DNA of 64,000 nt from Lachnospiraceae bacterium 28-4 (GCA_000403275.2 KE159600.1:144889-208888); one strand, 5' to 3'. Positions 18,109 through 29,091 are shown, counted from the first letter of the stretch. The notes: generated by a model from the sequence alone, not told the origin. Numbers and translations are program-made.

Positions 18109-19839
18109 TCAAAGTAAATCTGCCTCCCTACCCTTTTTCTTGAAAATATATAACAAAATACTCATTAACACTGAAAAGAGATCTATTCCAGCAGAAACGA
18201 CAAAAGAAAACTTAAGCGATGTTTTGTACGGATGTCCTCCCCATAGCAGTTCCCATGCACGTTCAAAATCATTTAAATCCGATAAATAAAGCCTTTCCTT
18301 TTCTTCAATCTCTGCGATCAGATTGCTGATCTGCCGTTCATCCAGCCCACCGGCCCGTAACATTTTGGCACTCCTTTTTAAAGAATTAAGGTGTTCCTGC
18401 CAATAATATCTCCATGGTTCGATATCAAAGATACGAGTTCCGTCCATACTGTTCCTGCTGGCAATATTATCGCTCACAGTTTCTTCATCACTATAGCCAA
18501 TCGGTTTATGTGTCAGTTCATATACGCTTTTCAAATCATACAATTCTTCAATTTCTATTCCCATTCCTTCCTTTGCCCTGACAACAGTATCATATTTCGT
18601 AACATTATCCATAAACTCCGAATATCCTTGAAAACGGCTGTCCATGATATTATGTTCCAGCAATGCATTATAAATTTCCTCCGCAATCTGCCTGACATCT
18701 TCCACTTGCAGCTTCTCTGCATTTAACGCACTCAGAAGGCGGATCACCTGATTATATAATACAGAACCTGCGCTATTTTCAAGGGAATCCAAAACATTAA
18801 ACACTCTATTTATTTCAGACTTTTCATTCTCCAAATCATTAATCAAGCCTTCCGCTTCTTTTACTTCTTCTTTTTCATTTTCAAGCACACCCGTTAAATT
18901 TGCATATGCCGCAATCTCCGTATTTTTATATCCTTCTAACCTATCTTGAGAGCTGGCTTTATCACTAATTCGATCTTCCTTTTTTTGTGTATTCGCTTCA
19001 ATTTTTTTATCTATTGCGTTAATTAAATTTTGAGCTTCCTTCTCTGTATCTTTTATATCCTGTTCTGTATATTGCCCGGTTAGAATAATGTCCAGACGTC
19101 TTATCAGATATGAAGTATCCACATATTCCGCATTGCTTTCATCCCCGCTATATGCATATTTTATAAGAGTTTCCTTAACCATTTCCAGTTTTGTATCATT
19201 CCCCCCTTCTGCCAAATCAATTCCATCTTCCAAAACTGCCAGATGCCCTGCATAGTCTGCCATACCAGTCACAATTCCTGTTCCGTCATCCCTTTCCTTC
19301 CCATGCAACAACTCATCAGAAGCCGCATCTAATTCATAATTCTTACTCAGGCAATATGTACTCAATACCCGGTGGGCATCTTCGCATAATGACCGATCCG
19401 GATAAACATCTCTTGAAATATACACGTAACTGAATATGCTGGATGCCACCAACAGACATGCCCAAGTTGCACCTAACAATAATCTTTTTCCAATTTTGAA
19501 ACTTAATAAAATCTCAATTCCCATTATACTTAAGGTAAAAAGCGCTCCCTGAAGCGCTGCCGAAATAACATATGCCTGCCAAAGATGGGCAAATACATAT
19601 TGATGCAGTCCATTGGCTGTTGTATACCAAGAAATCAAGGCAGCCGAAAGAGCTGCTGTAGACAATACTTTTCGCAGTTTCTTATATTTATCCCCTGTTT
19701 TTTTCTTTTCTTTTTTCTTTTCTTTTTTCTTTTCTTTGCCCTCTGTCTCCCCCTGTTCCCCACTGTTTTCTGCTATTTCTCCAACCATTTCTTTTTCTTG
19801 CTCTTCCGTTCTACCTAACTCCTCATTTACATCTGACAT
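18109..19839 (-). CDS. Large membrane protein with extracytoplasmic coiled coil, unknown
   Basis: The product is 576 aa. Order: an acidic then lysine-rich N-terminal tail (EKKKEKKKEKKK near residue 40), three or four membrane segments (about 60-160), a long hydrophilic helical region rich in Glu and Lys (about 170-540, coiled-coil prone), and a last membrane segment near the C-terminus (FSFVVSAGIDLFSVLMSILLYIF). The ATG at 19839 is chosen for GGAGGGG ten bases upstream; a GTG three codons earlier lacks proper spacing. It is the second gene of a two-gene unit with the membrane protein upstream, 37 bp apart. I do not recognise the family. Confidence 0.8.
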   Translation of the reverse strand: MSDVNEELGRTEEQEKEMVGEIAENSGEQGETEGKEKKKEKKKEKKKTGDKYKKLRKVLSTAALSAALISWYTTANGLHQYVFAHLWQAYVISAALQGALFTLSIMGIEILLSFKIGKRLLLGATWACLLVASSIFSYVYISRDVYPDRSLCEDAHRVLSTYCLSKNYELDAASDELLHGKERDDGTGIVTGMADYAGHLAVLEDGIDLAEGGNDTKLEMVKETLIKYAYSGDESNAEYVDTSYLIRRLDIILTGQYTEQDIKDTEKEAQNLINAIDKKIEANTQKKEDRISDKASSQDRLEGYKNTEIAAYANLTGVLENEKEEVKEAEGLINDLENEKSEINRVFNVLDSLENSAGSVLYNQVIRLLSALNAEKLQVEDVRQIAEEIYNALLEHNIMDSRFQGYSEFMDNVTKYDTVVRAKEGMGIEIEELYDLKSVYELTHKPIGYSDEETVSDNIASRNSMDGTRIFDIEPWRYYWQEHLNSLKRSAKMLRAGGLDERQISNLIAEIEEKERLYLSDLNDFERAWELLWGGHPYKTSLKFSFVVSAGIDLFSVLMSILLYIFKKKGREADLL

Positions 19840-19876
19840 ATATTCCACCCCTCCATTTTATCATCAGCCTAATTCC

Positions 19877-21112
19877 CTATCGATTATCTTTATCATCAAT
19901 ATCATCATCGTCCCATTCATCTGCTTTTGTAATTTCTATTACTAAACTCAAAAAATCTTTTGTCGCCAATTCTATGAAATCTAATAGCGATTGGACAATA
20001 CCTTTTGAAATTCTAATAGTCTGTTTTCCACATTTTTTCAATGCTTTTTTAATTCTTTTATTGCTCGTTGTAAATTCGATAATATTTTCAGCAAAAATAA
20101 TAAAAATAGGAATTAAAATTGAAAGTACCAAGGGAAATGTAAACAATTTCCCACTCAAAATCAAATTAGCCACATCATCTGTTGTAAAAGAATAGCTCGT
20201 AAAAATTTGTTGTGACAATAAAAACAAACCGCAGGCAAAAACAAAATACATTTCTCTCTTATGTTGGTTTCTCACAATTCCTTTTATAATCTGCATCCAC
20301 TTTATCGCCAAAGAAACCATGATACCAGTAACAAAAACCAATAATATCAATATAGTTGCCAGCGACAGCAGAAGATTCATCCAATTATCCGAAGTTATTC
20401 TCTCTGTGATTTTTGTCGCTTGTGCAGGAGCCCCTAAAAATACAATGCATGCCAAGCAAACAAACGTCGCGATAAAAGCAAGAATAAATACTACGTCTAA
20501 TATACTTCCTTTCCTTCCATCTGGTTTTCCTATATCCTGCAAATCCCCGCTTTCTGTGTATCCTGACACGTCAGCATCCATTTCTGCTGTTCCTATCTCT
20601 TGTATTTCCCTTTTTCTCTTTTCCCTTTTTCTATCTTTCCCCTTTTTCTTTTCTTCATTTTTTTTATTCTGCTCTTCTTGTCTTATTCTATAATCTTCTT
20701 TTTCCGCTTCCCTGCGTTCTACCCACTTTTCCAGCAATAATGATATTTTTAATATCATCGTTTTAATATAAGGATAGATAATTACCAAAAAACTTATAAT
20801 ACTTATTACTGCTACAAAATATATTAATTTAAAATGAAACTGATTTAAAAAGGCTTCCTCATCATAAAATCGGTTAAAAACAAAGGCAGCCAGCAAAACC
20901 CCTATCAAATAACGCCACCGGATATGCTTTTTTCTTGCTGCATTATAAAGCATCCATAAGCAAATGCATGTCGCAGTCAAATTAACATAAGCGACTGTTT
21001 CCTGCTGGAATTCCATATTCTCTCTTACAATGAAAAGCACCGAACAAAAAACGCCAATTAAAATTATCGATATAATTTTATTGTTATTAAGATATTCGAT
21101 AAGTTTTTTCAT
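19877..21112 (-). CDS. Polytopic membrane protein, unknown, first gene of pair
   Basis: A 411-aa protein with about eight hydrophobic segments in two groups (roughly residues 12-120 and 210-345), separated by a very basic cytoplasmic linker (EEKKKGKDRKREKRKR), and ending in an acidic tail (ADEWDDDDIDDKDN). The start has GAGAGGGGC upstream. It is followed closely by the coiled-coil membrane protein, so the two probably work together at the membrane. The pair is AT-rich and sits in the accessory island next to lysS. I do not recognise a known transporter, secretion or defence family. Confidence 0.8.
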   Translation of the reverse strand: MKKLIEYLNNNKIISIILIGVFCSVLFIVRENMEFQQETVAYVNLTATCICLWMLYNAARKKHIRWRYLIGVLLAAFVFNRFYDEEAFLNQFHFKLIYFVAVISIISFLVIIYPYIKTMILKISLLLEKWVERREAEKEDYRIRQEEQNKKNEEKKKGKDRKREKRKREIQEIGTAEMDADVSGYTESGDLQDIGKPDGRKGSILDVVFILAFIATFVCLACIVFLGAPAQATKITERITSDNWMNLLLSLATILILLVFVTGIMVSLAIKWMQIIKGIVRNQHKREMYFVFACGLFLLSQQIFTSYSFTTDDVANLILSGKLFTFPLVLSILIPIFIIFAENIIEFTTSNKRIKKALKKCGKQTIRISKGIVQSLLDFIELATKDFLSLVIEITKADEWDDDDIDDKDNR

Positions 21113-21616
21113 CTGTATAGCCCCTCTCGTTATTATGCGATGTATTTTTGCTAAATCAATAAATATCTTTTATTATATTATCTTTATAAATAATCATCCC
21201 GTCAATAACATTATTTTATTTTTTCGACAAAAATCCTGTTTTTAAGATTTAGCACTATAATTCTTTCGGAATAATTCAATATCAAACCTAACTCAGGGCT
21301 GCTGCAAAAGTAGATGTGTGATCACTACTGGAGCAACAGCTCCATTTCTGTGCCTGAAAACAGACTTCCTTAGCTTCCGCTTTGCAGCTGCCATTTTCAA
21401 ATCCCCTTTTCTCATTCCGTTTTGACCATAACAAAAGGACACTTCCCTAAAATTTTCTTTTAGAAAAATGTCCTTATCGTACAAAATATTAACTTGAACT
21501 GACACGAGTTTAATTTAAAATCATTTATTTTAACCCGTTAAGAGGGTTTATTTTGTCGTACTCTTGTCGTACCATACTGTCTTTAAGTCCGCAAACCCTT
21601 GATTTTACTGGATTCT
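21113..21616. other. Island/lysS junction, non-coding
   Basis: This 504-bp stretch separates the accessory island from lysS. It holds an imperfect hairpin (about 21295-21344), the terminator at 21435-21475, and, next to the lysS stop, a block with the direct repeat GTCGTAC at 21555-21561 and 21566-21572 followed by CAAACCCTTGATTTTACTGG. Short direct repeats of this kind beside a gene 3' end are common at attachment sites of integrative elements, but no integrase gene or second att copy is in the window. A 32-codon frame (MAAAKRKLRK ...) inside it has a plausible GGGGA site but is probably chance. Confidence 0.4.
21435..21475 (-). terminator. Hairpin, probable lysS terminator
   Basis: AAGGACA ... 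TGTCCTT with an inner CTAAAA/TTTTAG pairing forms a long stem. On the minus strand it is followed by TTTGTT. It lies about 140 bp beyond the lysS stop, with no gene between. Confidence 0.5.
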
Positions 21617-23104
21617 TTAAGTAGTTGTCCGCATCGTCGGGAACAACAAAACATCCCTTATCGCCGGCGAATCCGTCAGCAGCATCACCAGCCGGTCGAT
21701 ACCATAACCAATTCCCCCGGTAGGAGGCATCCCGATCTCCAATGCATTCAGGAAATCCTCGTCCGTATGGTTTGCTTCCTCATCGCCCGCCGCAAACGCC
21801 TCTTCCTGCGCCGCAAAACGAGCCCTTTGGTCAATGGGGTCGTTCAGTTCGGAATAGGCGTTGCACATCTCCCGGCATGTAATAAACAATTCAAAACGTT
21901 CCACATAGTCCGGCTTATCCGGCTTTCTCTTGGTAAGCGGGGAGATTTCCACCGGATGATCCATGACAAACGTAGGCTGCACCAGATGCTCCTCCACAAA
22001 CTCCTCAAAGAACAGGTTCAAAATATCCCCTTTCTTATGTCTCGCTTCGTAATGCACGCCCTTTTCGTCCGCTATCCTCTTTGCTTCTTCCGTATCTTTT
22101 ATCAAATCAAAATCCACGCCTGTATATTCCTTTACGGCATCGATCATCGTCACCCTCTTAAACGGGCTTCCCAGATCAATCTCTATTCCGCCGTAAGTAA
22201 CCGTGGTCGTACCGCATACTTCCTGGGCCACATGGCGGAACATATTTTCCGTCAAATCCATCATGCCGTTATAATCCGTATACGCCTGGTACAACTCCAT
22301 TAAAGTAAACTCCGGATTGTGCCTCGTATCCAGCCCTTCATTACGGAACACGCGCCCGATCTCATAAACCCGCTCCATTCCCCCTACAATCAGCCTCTTT
22401 AAATACAGCTCCAGGGAAATTCTTAACTTTACATCCTCATCTAACGCATTGTAATGCGTCTCAAATGGCCTTGCCGCCGCTCCGCCCGCATTGGACACCA
22501 GCATAGGCGTCTCCACCTCTAGGAAACCCTGCCCGTCTAAGTATCTCCGAATAGAGCTGATAATCCGCGACCTTTTTACGAACGTATCCTTTACTTCCTC
22601 GTTCATAATCAAATCCGTATACCGCTGGCGGTAACGAATGTCAGTATTTACAAGTCCATGATATTTTTCAGGAAGAATCTGGAGGCTTTTGGAAAGCAAC
22701 GTCACCTCTGCGGCATGAATGGATATTTCCCCCGTCTTCGTTTTAAAAACTTCGCCCCGGATGCCGACGATATCGCCTACATCGTATTTTTTAAAATCAG
22801 CATATGCCTCTTCCCCAATGCTGTCTCTGGCAACATAAGACTGGATATTGCCCTGAATATCCTGTACATTGCAGAAAGATGCTTTTCCCATCACGCGTTT
22901 GGACATCACACGCCCTGCTATGGAAACGCTCTGGCCTTCCAGACTGCCGAAGCCGTCTTTTATTTCAAGGCTGTGATGCGTCACATCATATTTCGTGATT
23001 TTGAAAGGATCTTTATCGTTTTCCTGAAGAGCCGCAAGTTTCTCCCTTCTTACCTTTAATAACTGGTTAATATCCTGTTCCTGTGCGTTCCGTGCTTCTC
23101 CCAC
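21617..23104 (-). CDS. lysS: Lysyl-tRNA synthetase, class II
   Basis: A 495-aa class II enzyme charging tRNA-Lys. It has the N-terminal OB-fold anticodon-binding domain ([22 protein letters not shown]), class II motif 1 ([25 protein letters not shown]), motif 2 ([21 protein letters not shown]) and motif 3 ([14 protein letters not shown]). The GTG at 23104 is taken as the start because AAAGGAG lies eight bases upstream; a GTG three codons earlier is too close to that site. It follows greA on the same strand, a common arrangement in Clostridia. The C-terminus is short ([10 protein letters not shown]) and abuts the accessory island. Confidence 0.97.
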   Translation of the reverse strand: MGEARNAQEQDINQLLKVRREKLAALQENDKDPFKITKYDVTHHSLEIKDGFGSLEGQSVSIAGRVMSKRVMGKASFCNVQDIQGNIQSYVARDSIGEEAYADFKKYDVGDIVGIRGEVFKTKTGEISIHAAEVTLLSKSLQILPEKYHGLVNTDIRYRQRYTDLIMNEEVKDTFVKRSRIISSIRRYLDGQGFLEVETPMLVSNAGGAAARPFETHYNALDEDVKLRISLELYLKRLIVGGMERVYEIGRVFRNEGLDTRHNPEFTLMELYQAYTDYNGMMDLTENMFRHVAQEVCGTTTVTYGGIEIDLGSPFKRVTMIDAVKEYTGVDFDLIKDTEEAKRIADEKGVHYEARHKKGDILNLFFEEFVEEHLVQPTFVMDHPVEISPLTKRKPDKPDYVERFELFITCREMCNAYSELNDPIDQRARFAAQEEAFAAGDEEANHTDEDFLNALEIGMPPTGGIGYGIDRLVMLLTDSPAIRDVLLFPTMRTTT

Positions 23105-23250
23105 CGCTGACACTCCTTTTTCTTCTATGATTTATTTCCGTACCTCCTGGCTGCTCTGTTCCTTAAACCGACACCAGTCCCGGACGCTGCTCCCAACATC
23201 CGGCCCGATCCATTGTCCGTTGAAGCCAGCATTCCCATTGCTCTCAGGAA

Positions 23251-23736
23251 TTAACTGCCGGATCTCTGTATCTCCAGCACCTTGTACTGCAATACGCCGA
23301 CCTGCGTTTCCACGCTGACCACATCGTCTACCCTCGCCCCGATCAGAGCCTTCCCTACGGGAGACTCATTGGATATTTTTCCTTTTAAACTATTTGCTTC
23401 CGTAGAACCTACGATTTTATATTCCAATTCTTCGTTATATTCCAAATCCAGGATCTTTACCTTACAGCCAATATTAATTTTGTCCAGATCGACCTCGTCC
23501 TCTACGACAACCTCCGCATTTTTTAGGATTTTTTCCAGCTCCTCAATCCTTGCCTCAATGTCGCGCTGTTCGTCCTTCGCCGCGTCGTATTCCGCATTTT
23601 CTGACAAATCTCCCTGTTCCCTGGCTTCTTTGATCTTCTGTGCCACTTCCTGCCTTTTTACCACTTTTAGTTCATGAAGTTCATCCTCATACCTTTTGAG
23701 ACCCTCGTAGGTTAAAATATTCTTTTTCTCTTCCAT
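23251..23736 (-). CDS. greA: Transcription elongation factor GreA
   Basis: A 161-aa protein with the N-terminal antiparallel coiled coil ([40 protein letters not shown] with the acidic tip DLSENAEYD) and the C-terminal FKBP-like domain ([29 protein letters not shown]). It stimulates RNA polymerase to cleave backtracked transcripts. The frame is open further upstream, but ATG 23736 gives the family start; AAAGGAG lies 13 bases before it. Confidence 0.96.
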   Translation of the reverse strand: MEEKKNILTYEGLKRYEDELHELKVVKRQEVAQKIKEAREQGDLSENAEYDAAKDEQRDIEARIEELEKILKNAEVVVEDEVDLDKINIGCKVKILDLEYNEELEYKIVGSTEANSLKGKISNESPVGKALIGARVDDVVSVETQVGVLQYKVLEIQRSGS

Positions 23737-23905
23737 TTGAACATTTATACTCCTTTCGCAGTTTTGTAAGTAACGCCTGGCGCAAATCCTGTTCTTGCCC
23801 GGATTCTTTCTCATTTTCCAATATACAATCCCGTCAGCTTCCCTGCTCCGAATAACGGATCTCCTGACCCTTGCGGCATTCGCCAAATGTATGCCTCTGC
23901 CGGGC

Positions 23906-24682
23906 TTATTTCTCGCGGGAATTAACTATGGTATTATACCCATTTTTCACCAGAGTGTCAAGGAATTTTGCCACCGATATATATATGATATCTCCTCTTT
24001 TTTCTGCCAGTTCCCTTTTTTCATCTTCTGACCAGAAATCCATATAAAATGCCCTGTGCGGTATCGCCTCAAACGCTGCTTTTTTCCCTTTTCCCATATC
24101 CAGAATAACCGTTCTTCCATCTTTCCCAAGCGGCCGCTCCATCTTCGCCACCGCCGCCGTAGGAATTCCGTACTCATCATATATATAATCCGTAAATTCT
24201 TCATACCCCTCCGGCCTGTCCGTCACCAGCGTAAAATGATTGATCCTCGCCAAATATGGGGACAGCAGACAAAACAACAGCCGTCTCTCTTCCCTTAGCT
24301 CTTCCTCTTCCCACGCTCCCCTTTTATCCCCGCCTCCTCCTATATAAACCAGGTATTCCATGCAGGATACCTGATCCATGGCCTTTTTCAATAAGGCCTC
24401 GGGAGGCAGCCTTTCCTCCACTCCTGCCAGACGGGCCAGTTTCGGCTGCAAATAAAAGTCTTCCGCCTCCTGCTCTTTCAACATTCTTCCCATTATGTCC
24501 CTTAGCCTGTCTTCCTCCCAGACTTTGTTTTTCCAATAAAATTCCGGTATACCGCAGCATACCAGCCTTCCCTCCTTTGCCATACTGATATTCGCCAGCA
24601 GCATCTTTCCCCGTCCCCACCTGTATCTTTTCCACTTTTCGCCTTCTTTCAGGTAAAAATATAAAATCTTTCCTCCCTCCAC
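23906..24682 (-). CDS. Unknown 258-aa protein between dusB and greA
   Basis: A GTG start at 24682 with GGAGACGGGAAG upstream; the frame begins [20 protein letters not shown]. The product is soluble, with mixed alpha/beta character and a possible Rossmann-like end ([25 protein letters not shown] ... [36 protein letters not shown]). No enzyme motif is recognisable. It begins 40 bp after the dusB terminator and is followed by greA. The gene is GC-rich like its core neighbours. Confidence 0.8.
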   Translation of the reverse strand: MEGGKILYFYLKEGEKWKRYRWGRGKMLLANISMAKEGRLVCCGIPEFYWKNKVWEEDRLRDIMGRMLKEQEAEDFYLQPKLARLAGVEERLPPEALLKKAMDQVSCMEYLVYIGGGGDKRGAWEEEELREERRLLFCLLSPYLARINHFTLVTDRPEGYEEFTDYIYDEYGIPTAAVAKMERPLGKDGRTVILDMGKGKKAAFEAIPHRAFYMDFWSEDEKRELAEKRGDIIYISVAKFLDTLVKNGYNTIVNSREK

Positions 24683-24722
24683 TGCCTTCCCGTCTCCTGT
24701 CTTCCGTTAGAATAACGTATGA

Positions 24723-24752
24723 TAAAAAGACGCTTCTTATTCACAAAGCGTC
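24723..24752 (-). terminator. Intrinsic terminator after dusB
   Basis: GACGCTT (24729-24735) pairs with AAGCGTC (24746-24752); on the minus strand the stem is followed by TTTTTATC. It lies just past the dusB stop and ends the birA-coaX-dusB transcript. Confidence 0.9.
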
Positions 24753-24755
24753 CCT

Positions 24756-25766
24756 TTATTTTCCGGCCGGATCATGGCAAAAAATTTCTTCCATTCCCTT
24801 TTTCAGTTCTTCCATATCCTCGATCTCATTGATTCTGCCGCGGAATCTGGCGGAATGCGGATAGCCTGCGGTATACCATGCAATATGCTTTCGCATCTCG
24901 CGAATCCCGATATATTCCCCTTTATACTTCACCTGCAAATCGGCATGGCGCAATATCGCTGCTTTTACTTCTTCCGGTTCCGGAGGCGGTATTTCTGTTC
25001 CGCTCTCCAGATAAGCCGCCACTTCCCGGAATATCCAGGGGTTTCCCTTCGCTGCCCGTCCGATCATGACTCCGTCGCAGCCGGTTTCCTCCATCATACG
25101 CCTGGCCGTTTCTCCGTCAATAACATCCCCATTTCCGATCACCGGAATACGAACCGCTTTTTTCACCGCCTCGATCACCGCCCAATCCGCCTGGCCCGAG
25201 TAAAATTGCTCCCTTGTCCTACCATGTACGGCCACAGCCGCCGCTCCGGCAGCCTCCGCGGCTTTTGCAATCTCCACCGCATTTACATGTTCTTCGTCAA
25301 AGCCTTTTCTGATTTTTACCGTTACCGGTTTGCGGATCGCCTTTACCGTTTTCGCTATGATTTTTTCCGCCAGAGCGGGATTTTTCATCAACGCCGAACC
25401 TTCCCCATTGTTTACCACCTTTGGCACCGGACAGCCCATATTGATATCGAGAATCGCAAAGGGCCTGTCTTCGATCCGCTTCGCCATCTCGCTGACAATA
25501 TCCGCGTCCGAACCAAACAGCTGCAGGGATACCGGCCCTTCTCCGGGATGAATTTCCATCAGAGCTTCCGTATTCCTGCTGCCATACATAATCGCTTTCG
25601 CGCTTACCATTTCCATTCCCAGCAGTCCCGCCCCCTGCTCTTTGCATAACAAACGAAATGGCAGGTCCGATACGCCTGCCATGGGAGCCAAGATCACATT
25701 ATTTTCCAGGATCACATTCCCTATTTTTAACTGTTTTAGCCGTTTCATCCATTTTCCCGCCATCAT
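24756..25766 (-). CDS. dusB: tRNA-dihydrouridine synthase
   Basis: A 336-aa flavoenzyme reducing uridines in the tRNA D-loop. Family blocks are [44 protein letters not shown] with the catalytic Cys in [31 protein letters not shown] and PVIGNGDV ... [18 protein letters not shown]. Its ATG overlaps the coaX stop (ATGA), indicating translational coupling. The dusB symbol follows the usual Firmicutes naming. Confidence 0.96.
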   Translation of the reverse strand: MMAGKWMKRLKQLKIGNVILENNVILAPMAGVSDLPFRLLCKEQGAGLLGMEMVSAKAIMYGSRNTEALMEIHPGEGPVSLQLFGSDADIVSEMAKRIEDRPFAILDINMGCPVPKVVNNGEGSALMKNPALAEKIIAKTVKAIRKPVTVKIRKGFDEEHVNAVEIAKAAEAAGAAAVAVHGRTREQFYSGQADWAVIEAVKKAVRIPVIGNGDVIDGETARRMMEETGCDGVMIGRAAKGNPWIFREVAAYLESGTEIPPPEPEEVKAAILRHADLQVKYKGEYIGIREMRKHIAWYTAGYPHSARFRGRINEIEDMEELKKGMEEIFCHDPAGK

Positions 25767-26536
25767 GATTTCCTGTTCTTTTCGTAGATCATCCGAAGCC
25801 CGTCCAGAGTGAGCGTACTGTTATAAAACTGAATGCTCTCCGTCTCCTCGGAGATCAGCCTTCCCAGCCCGCCGGTCGCCACTACTTTCAGATTGTCATA
25901 ACCGCTCGCCTTCTTCACCTGGCTGACGATATATTCCGTCTGCCCGATCTGTCCATATATCAGACCGGCCTGCATGCTGGATATCGTTTCCTGGGCCAGA
26001 ATGGATCTGGGTTTTTTAATTTCCACCTCCGGCAGCTTTGCCGTCCCTTCCCACAAAGCTTTGGCAGATATCCGTATGCCCGGCGCTATAATACAGGCTA
26101 CAAAGCTTCCGTCTTCCGAAACAAGATCGTATGTGGTAGCCGTTCCAAAATCAAGCACAAGAACCGGCCCCCCGTAAATCTCATAGGCAGCCACCGCATC
26201 CACGATACGGTCGGCCCCGATCTGCCTTGGATTCTCCGTCACCACCTTGATCCCCGTTTTCACTCCCGGCCCCACGATCAGAGGCGGAGTTTTCAAGTAA
26301 CGCGTTACCGCTCCTGTCAAGGAATGCATGACATTCGGGACTACGCTGGCTATGATCGTTCCTTCCAGATCTTCCTTTTCCACCGCATTAATCCGCAGCA
26401 ATTCCATAATACTCATTCCATATTCATCGGAAGTACGAGCCTGTTTCGTCGTCATGCGAAAAGTCGCCACCAGTTCTTTCCCCCGGTAGACTCCGTATGT
26501 TATATTCGTATTCCCTACATCAATTACTAAAATCAT
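25763..26536 (-). CDS. coaX: Type III pantothenate kinase
   Basis: A 257-aa kinase for the first step of coenzyme A synthesis. It shows the ASKHA-fold signatures of Coa[13 protein letters not shown] at the N-terminus (phosphate loop), [33 protein letters not shown] in the middle and [11 protein letters not shown] near the end. It belongs to the minus-strand run birA - small gene - coaX - dusB. Confidence 0.97.
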   Translation of the reverse strand: MILVIDVGNTNITYGVYRGKELVATFRMTTKQARTSDEYGMSIMELLRINAVEKEDLEGTIIASVVPNVMHSLTGAVTRYLKTPPLIVGPGVKTGIKVVTENPRQIGADRIVDAVAAYEIYGGPVLVLDFGTATTYDLVSEDGSFVACIIAPGIRISAKALWEGTAKLPEVEIKKPRSILAQETISSMQAGLIYGQIGQTEYIVSQVKKASGYDNLKVVATGGLGRLISEETESIQFYNSTLTLDGLRMIYEKNRKS

Positions 26537-26584
26537 TTTTTATTTCCTGCCTTTCCGCCATTCCCCTGTGTATTTCGGAAGCTT

Positions 26585-26938
26585 TTATTCCCTTTCGTCC
26601 AATCCTATCTCTTCATGCAAAACAAACACTCTGTAATAAAGGCCAAGCGCTTCAAACAGTTCCTGCCTGTTTCTCCTCACTTCCCGTACCATCAGCCCGC
26701 TGCCGATCTCATCATACAGGTAGTCGTCCTCCGCAAAATCCGTTTCTATCACAACGCCGCCTCCCTTTTCAAAGGCAATAGTAAAAATCCCTCCTATCTC
26801 TTCCGTAAAAAGAACGCAGATAATATGCAGTTCATCTTTGATGGACTGAGGAATCCCTTTAAAATCTTCATTAAAATAATATTTTCGTTCATATGCATTG
26901 GCACCGCAAAGCACGATCTTATCGTCAGACATACCCAT
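26585..26938 (-). CDS. Unknown 117-aa protein (possibly DUF6145)
   Basis: A small acidic protein (KIVLCGANAYERKYYFNEDFKGIPQSIKDELHII ...) overlapping the end of birA by 14 bp, so probably translated with it. I recall a Lachnospiraceae family of this kind (DUF6145) next to birA/coaX, but cannot confirm it here. No motif suggests an activity. GGGGG precedes the ATG at 26938; a second ATG is six bases downstream. Confidence 0.75.
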   Translation of the reverse strand: MGMSDDKIVLCGANAYERKYYFNEDFKGIPQSIKDELHIICVLFTEEIGGIFTIAFEKGGGVVIETDFAEDDYLYDEIGSGLMVREVRRNRQELFEALGLYYRVFVLHEEIGLDERE

Positions 26939-27905
26939 ATATCCCCCTTACGGACACTTCTCCGGCATAGATCTCTACCGTCTTTCCATCCGGCCTTTCC
27001 ACCAGCAATTCACCGCCGGCATTAATTCCCCTTGCAATTCCTCCGAACTCTCCTTTTGGATCCAGCACGCGTACCTGCCTGTCCTTATTTACCAGGTATC
27101 CGTTATATGTTTCCATCATATTGCGCAAGTCCAGATCTCTTTCATAAATTTCATAATTTATTTCAAACCGCTCCAGCACTTTTTGTAAAAGTTCCGCCCT
27201 CGTCGTCTCCTTCCCACTTTCCATCAAAATAGAAGTGGCCGTTTTTTCGATCTCCGCCGGCATCTTGTCCAAATTCACATTGATCCCCGTTCCAATGACC
27301 ACATGTTGGACATAATCCATCTCCATTGTCATTTCCGTCAGAATCCCGCATATTTTTTTCCCGTTTAAAACCACATCATTCGGCCATTTGATGCCCGCTT
27401 CCTGGCCACAGCATCCCTTGACGGCTTCCGCCACAGAAAGAGCCATTACAAGCGTAAGCCCGGATACTTTATCGGGGGGAAATTCCGGCCGCAGCAAAAT
27501 AGTAAAATAAATATCCTTCCCTGCCGGAGACTCCCACGCCCTTCCCCTTCTTCCCCTTCCTGCGTTCTGCTTATCGGCCACCACTACCGTTCCGTGTACG
27601 GCGCCCTCTTCTCCGAGGCGTTTTGCATCAATATTCGTGGAGCCGGTTTCTTCATAATAATAAATATTCCTGCCCGCCCATTCATTCTGAATACGGCTCT
27701 TTAACTCGCTGGAAGAAAGCACGTCTGGCGTTATTTGCAAACGGTATCCTTTGTTTTTCACCGCCTCAATCCCGTATCCCTCTTCTTTCAGCTGATTGAT
27801 CACCTTCCAGACTGCCGTTCTGGAAACGCCGAACTTACTGCATAGTTCCTGGCCCGAAATGTAATTCCCGCTTTCCCTGAGAAGCTTTAAAATCTCTGTT
27901 TTCAT
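26925..27905 (-). CDS. birA: Biotin--protein ligase with N-terminal repressor domain (BirA)
   Basis: A 326-aa bifunctional protein. The N-terminal winged helix (residues 1-60: SGQELCSKFGVSRTAVWKVINQLKEEGY) binds biotin-gene operators. The ligase domain has the adenylate-binding GRGRRGRAWESPAGKDIYFTILLRP and IKWPNDVVLNGKKICGIL blocks. A C-terminal SH3-like domain follows. It attaches biotin to carboxylase carrier proteins. The upstream frame is open, but ATG 27905 matches the family start and has GGGCGG upstream. Confidence 0.96.
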   Translation of the reverse strand: MKTEILKLLRESGNYISGQELCSKFGVSRTAVWKVINQLKEEGYGIEAVKNKGYRLQITPDVLSSSELKSRIQNEWAGRNIYYYEETGSTNIDAKRLGEEGAVHGTVVVADKQNAGRGRRGRAWESPAGKDIYFTILLRPEFPPDKVSGLTLVMALSVAEAVKGCCGQEAGIKWPNDVVLNGKKICGILTEMTMEMDYVQHVVIGTGINVNLDKMPAEIEKTATSILMESGKETTRAELLQKVLERFEINYEIYERDLDLRNMMETYNGYLVNKDRQVRVLDPKGEFGGIARGINAGGELLVERPDGKTVEIYAGEVSVRGIYGYV

Positions 27906-27937
27906 AATATTTTCCGCCCTCGATGCCGCGTTTTCCG

Positions 27938-28951
27938 TTATCGCCCCGCACCGCATCCTTCCGGTACGCCAAGCGTTGCCGCCATCACTGCCTTTATTGT
28001 ATGCATGCGGTTTTCCGCCTCTTCAAAAACGATCGATGCCTCCGACTCAAAAACTTCGTCCGTCACTTCCATCTCAGCCATGCCGAATTTTTCGCTGATT
28101 TCTTTTCCTGTCTTCGTATGAAGGTCGTGGAATGCCGGAAGGCAATGCATAAATACCGCTTTTTCCCCTGCCAGTGCCATCACCCTTCCGTTTACCTGAT
28201 AAGGGGAAAGCTCCCGTATCCGTTCTTCCCATATTTCATCCGGCTCTCCCATAGAAACCCAGACATCCGTATAAATAACATCCGCGCCTCTCACTCCCGC
28301 TTCCACATCTTCCGTCAGGGTAATCGTCGCTCCCGTGCCTTTTGCAATTTCTTCGCATTCCTCCACCAGCTTCCTGTCCGGAAAATACTTTTCCGCCGTA
28401 CAAGCCGTAAAATGCATCCCCATCTTAGCACAGGCTACCATCAGGGAATTTCCCATATTATAACGCGCATCCCCCATATAAGTAAAACGGATATTTTTCA
28501 AATATCCAAAATGCTCGCGTATCGTCAGCAGATCCGCCAGCATCTGCGTCGGATGGAACTCGTTCGTCAGGCCGTTCCATACCGGAACTTTCGCATACTT
28601 TGCCAGTTCCTCCACGATGTCCTGCCCGAAGCCGCGGTATTCGATCCCTTCATACATGCCGGAAAGAACTCTTGCCGTATCCGCAATGCTTTCCTTCTTG
28701 CCGATTTGAGAGACGGACGGATCGAGATACGTCGTTCCCATCCCCAGATCGTGTGCCGCTACTTCAAAGGAACATCTTGTCCTCGTACTCGTTTTCTCAA
28801 AAATAAGCGCCACGTTCTTTCCCTCATGCCATCTTGTCAATATTCCCTTTTTCTTTTTCTCCTTCAAATCTGCCGCCAGATCCAGCATATATCCTATCTC
28901 CGCCGAAGTAAAATCCAGCAGCTTTAAAAAATCACGGCCTGTCAGGTTCAT
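27938..28951 (-). CDS. argF: Ornithine carbamoyltransferase
   Basis: A 337-aa transcarbamylase making citrulline from ornithine and carbamoyl phosphate. Diagnostic motifs are the carbamoyl-phosphate loop [37 protein letters not shown] and HCLPAFHD. The start at 28951 has AAAGGAGAACGATC upstream. No arginine-deiminase genes are adjacent, so it may be either the biosynthetic (argF) or catabolic (arcB) enzyme; the symbol is chosen as the commoner case. Confidence 0.95.
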   Translation of the reverse strand: MNLTGRDFLKLLDFTSAEIGYMLDLAADLKEKKKKGILTRWHEGKNVALIFEKTSTRTRCSFEVAAHDLGMGTTYLDPSVSQIGKKESIADTARVLSGMYEGIEYRGFGQDIVEELAKYAKVPVWNGLTNEFHPTQMLADLLTIREHFGYLKNIRFTYMGDARYNMGNSLMVACAKMGMHFTACTAEKYFPDRKLVEECEEIAKGTGATITLTEDVEAGVRGADVIYTDVWVSMGEPDEIWEERIRELSPYQVNGRVMALAGEKAVFMHCLPAFHDLHTKTGKEISEKFGMAEMEVTDEVFESEASIVFEEAENRMHTIKAVMAATLGVPEGCGAGR

Positions 28952-29091
28952 GATCGTTCTCCTTTCCTCATCGCACAAAAGCACTTTTTCAATACGTATT
29001 CCGTACATACGCCACCGCGTACATCTAAAATCCGGCAGCCGGAACGCTTCTTCCAACTGCCGGAATCTATCCTTTATTCAGAATATCTTGA

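Noticed and set aside
17656-18117. 153-codon plus-strand frame as a functional IS256 protein
   Set aside because: It fuses unrelated sequence to a deleted transposase fragment lacking the catalytic Glu.
21293-21505. 70-codon frame next to lysS
   Set aside because: It runs through two hairpins including the probable terminator, has no family resemblance and no good start.
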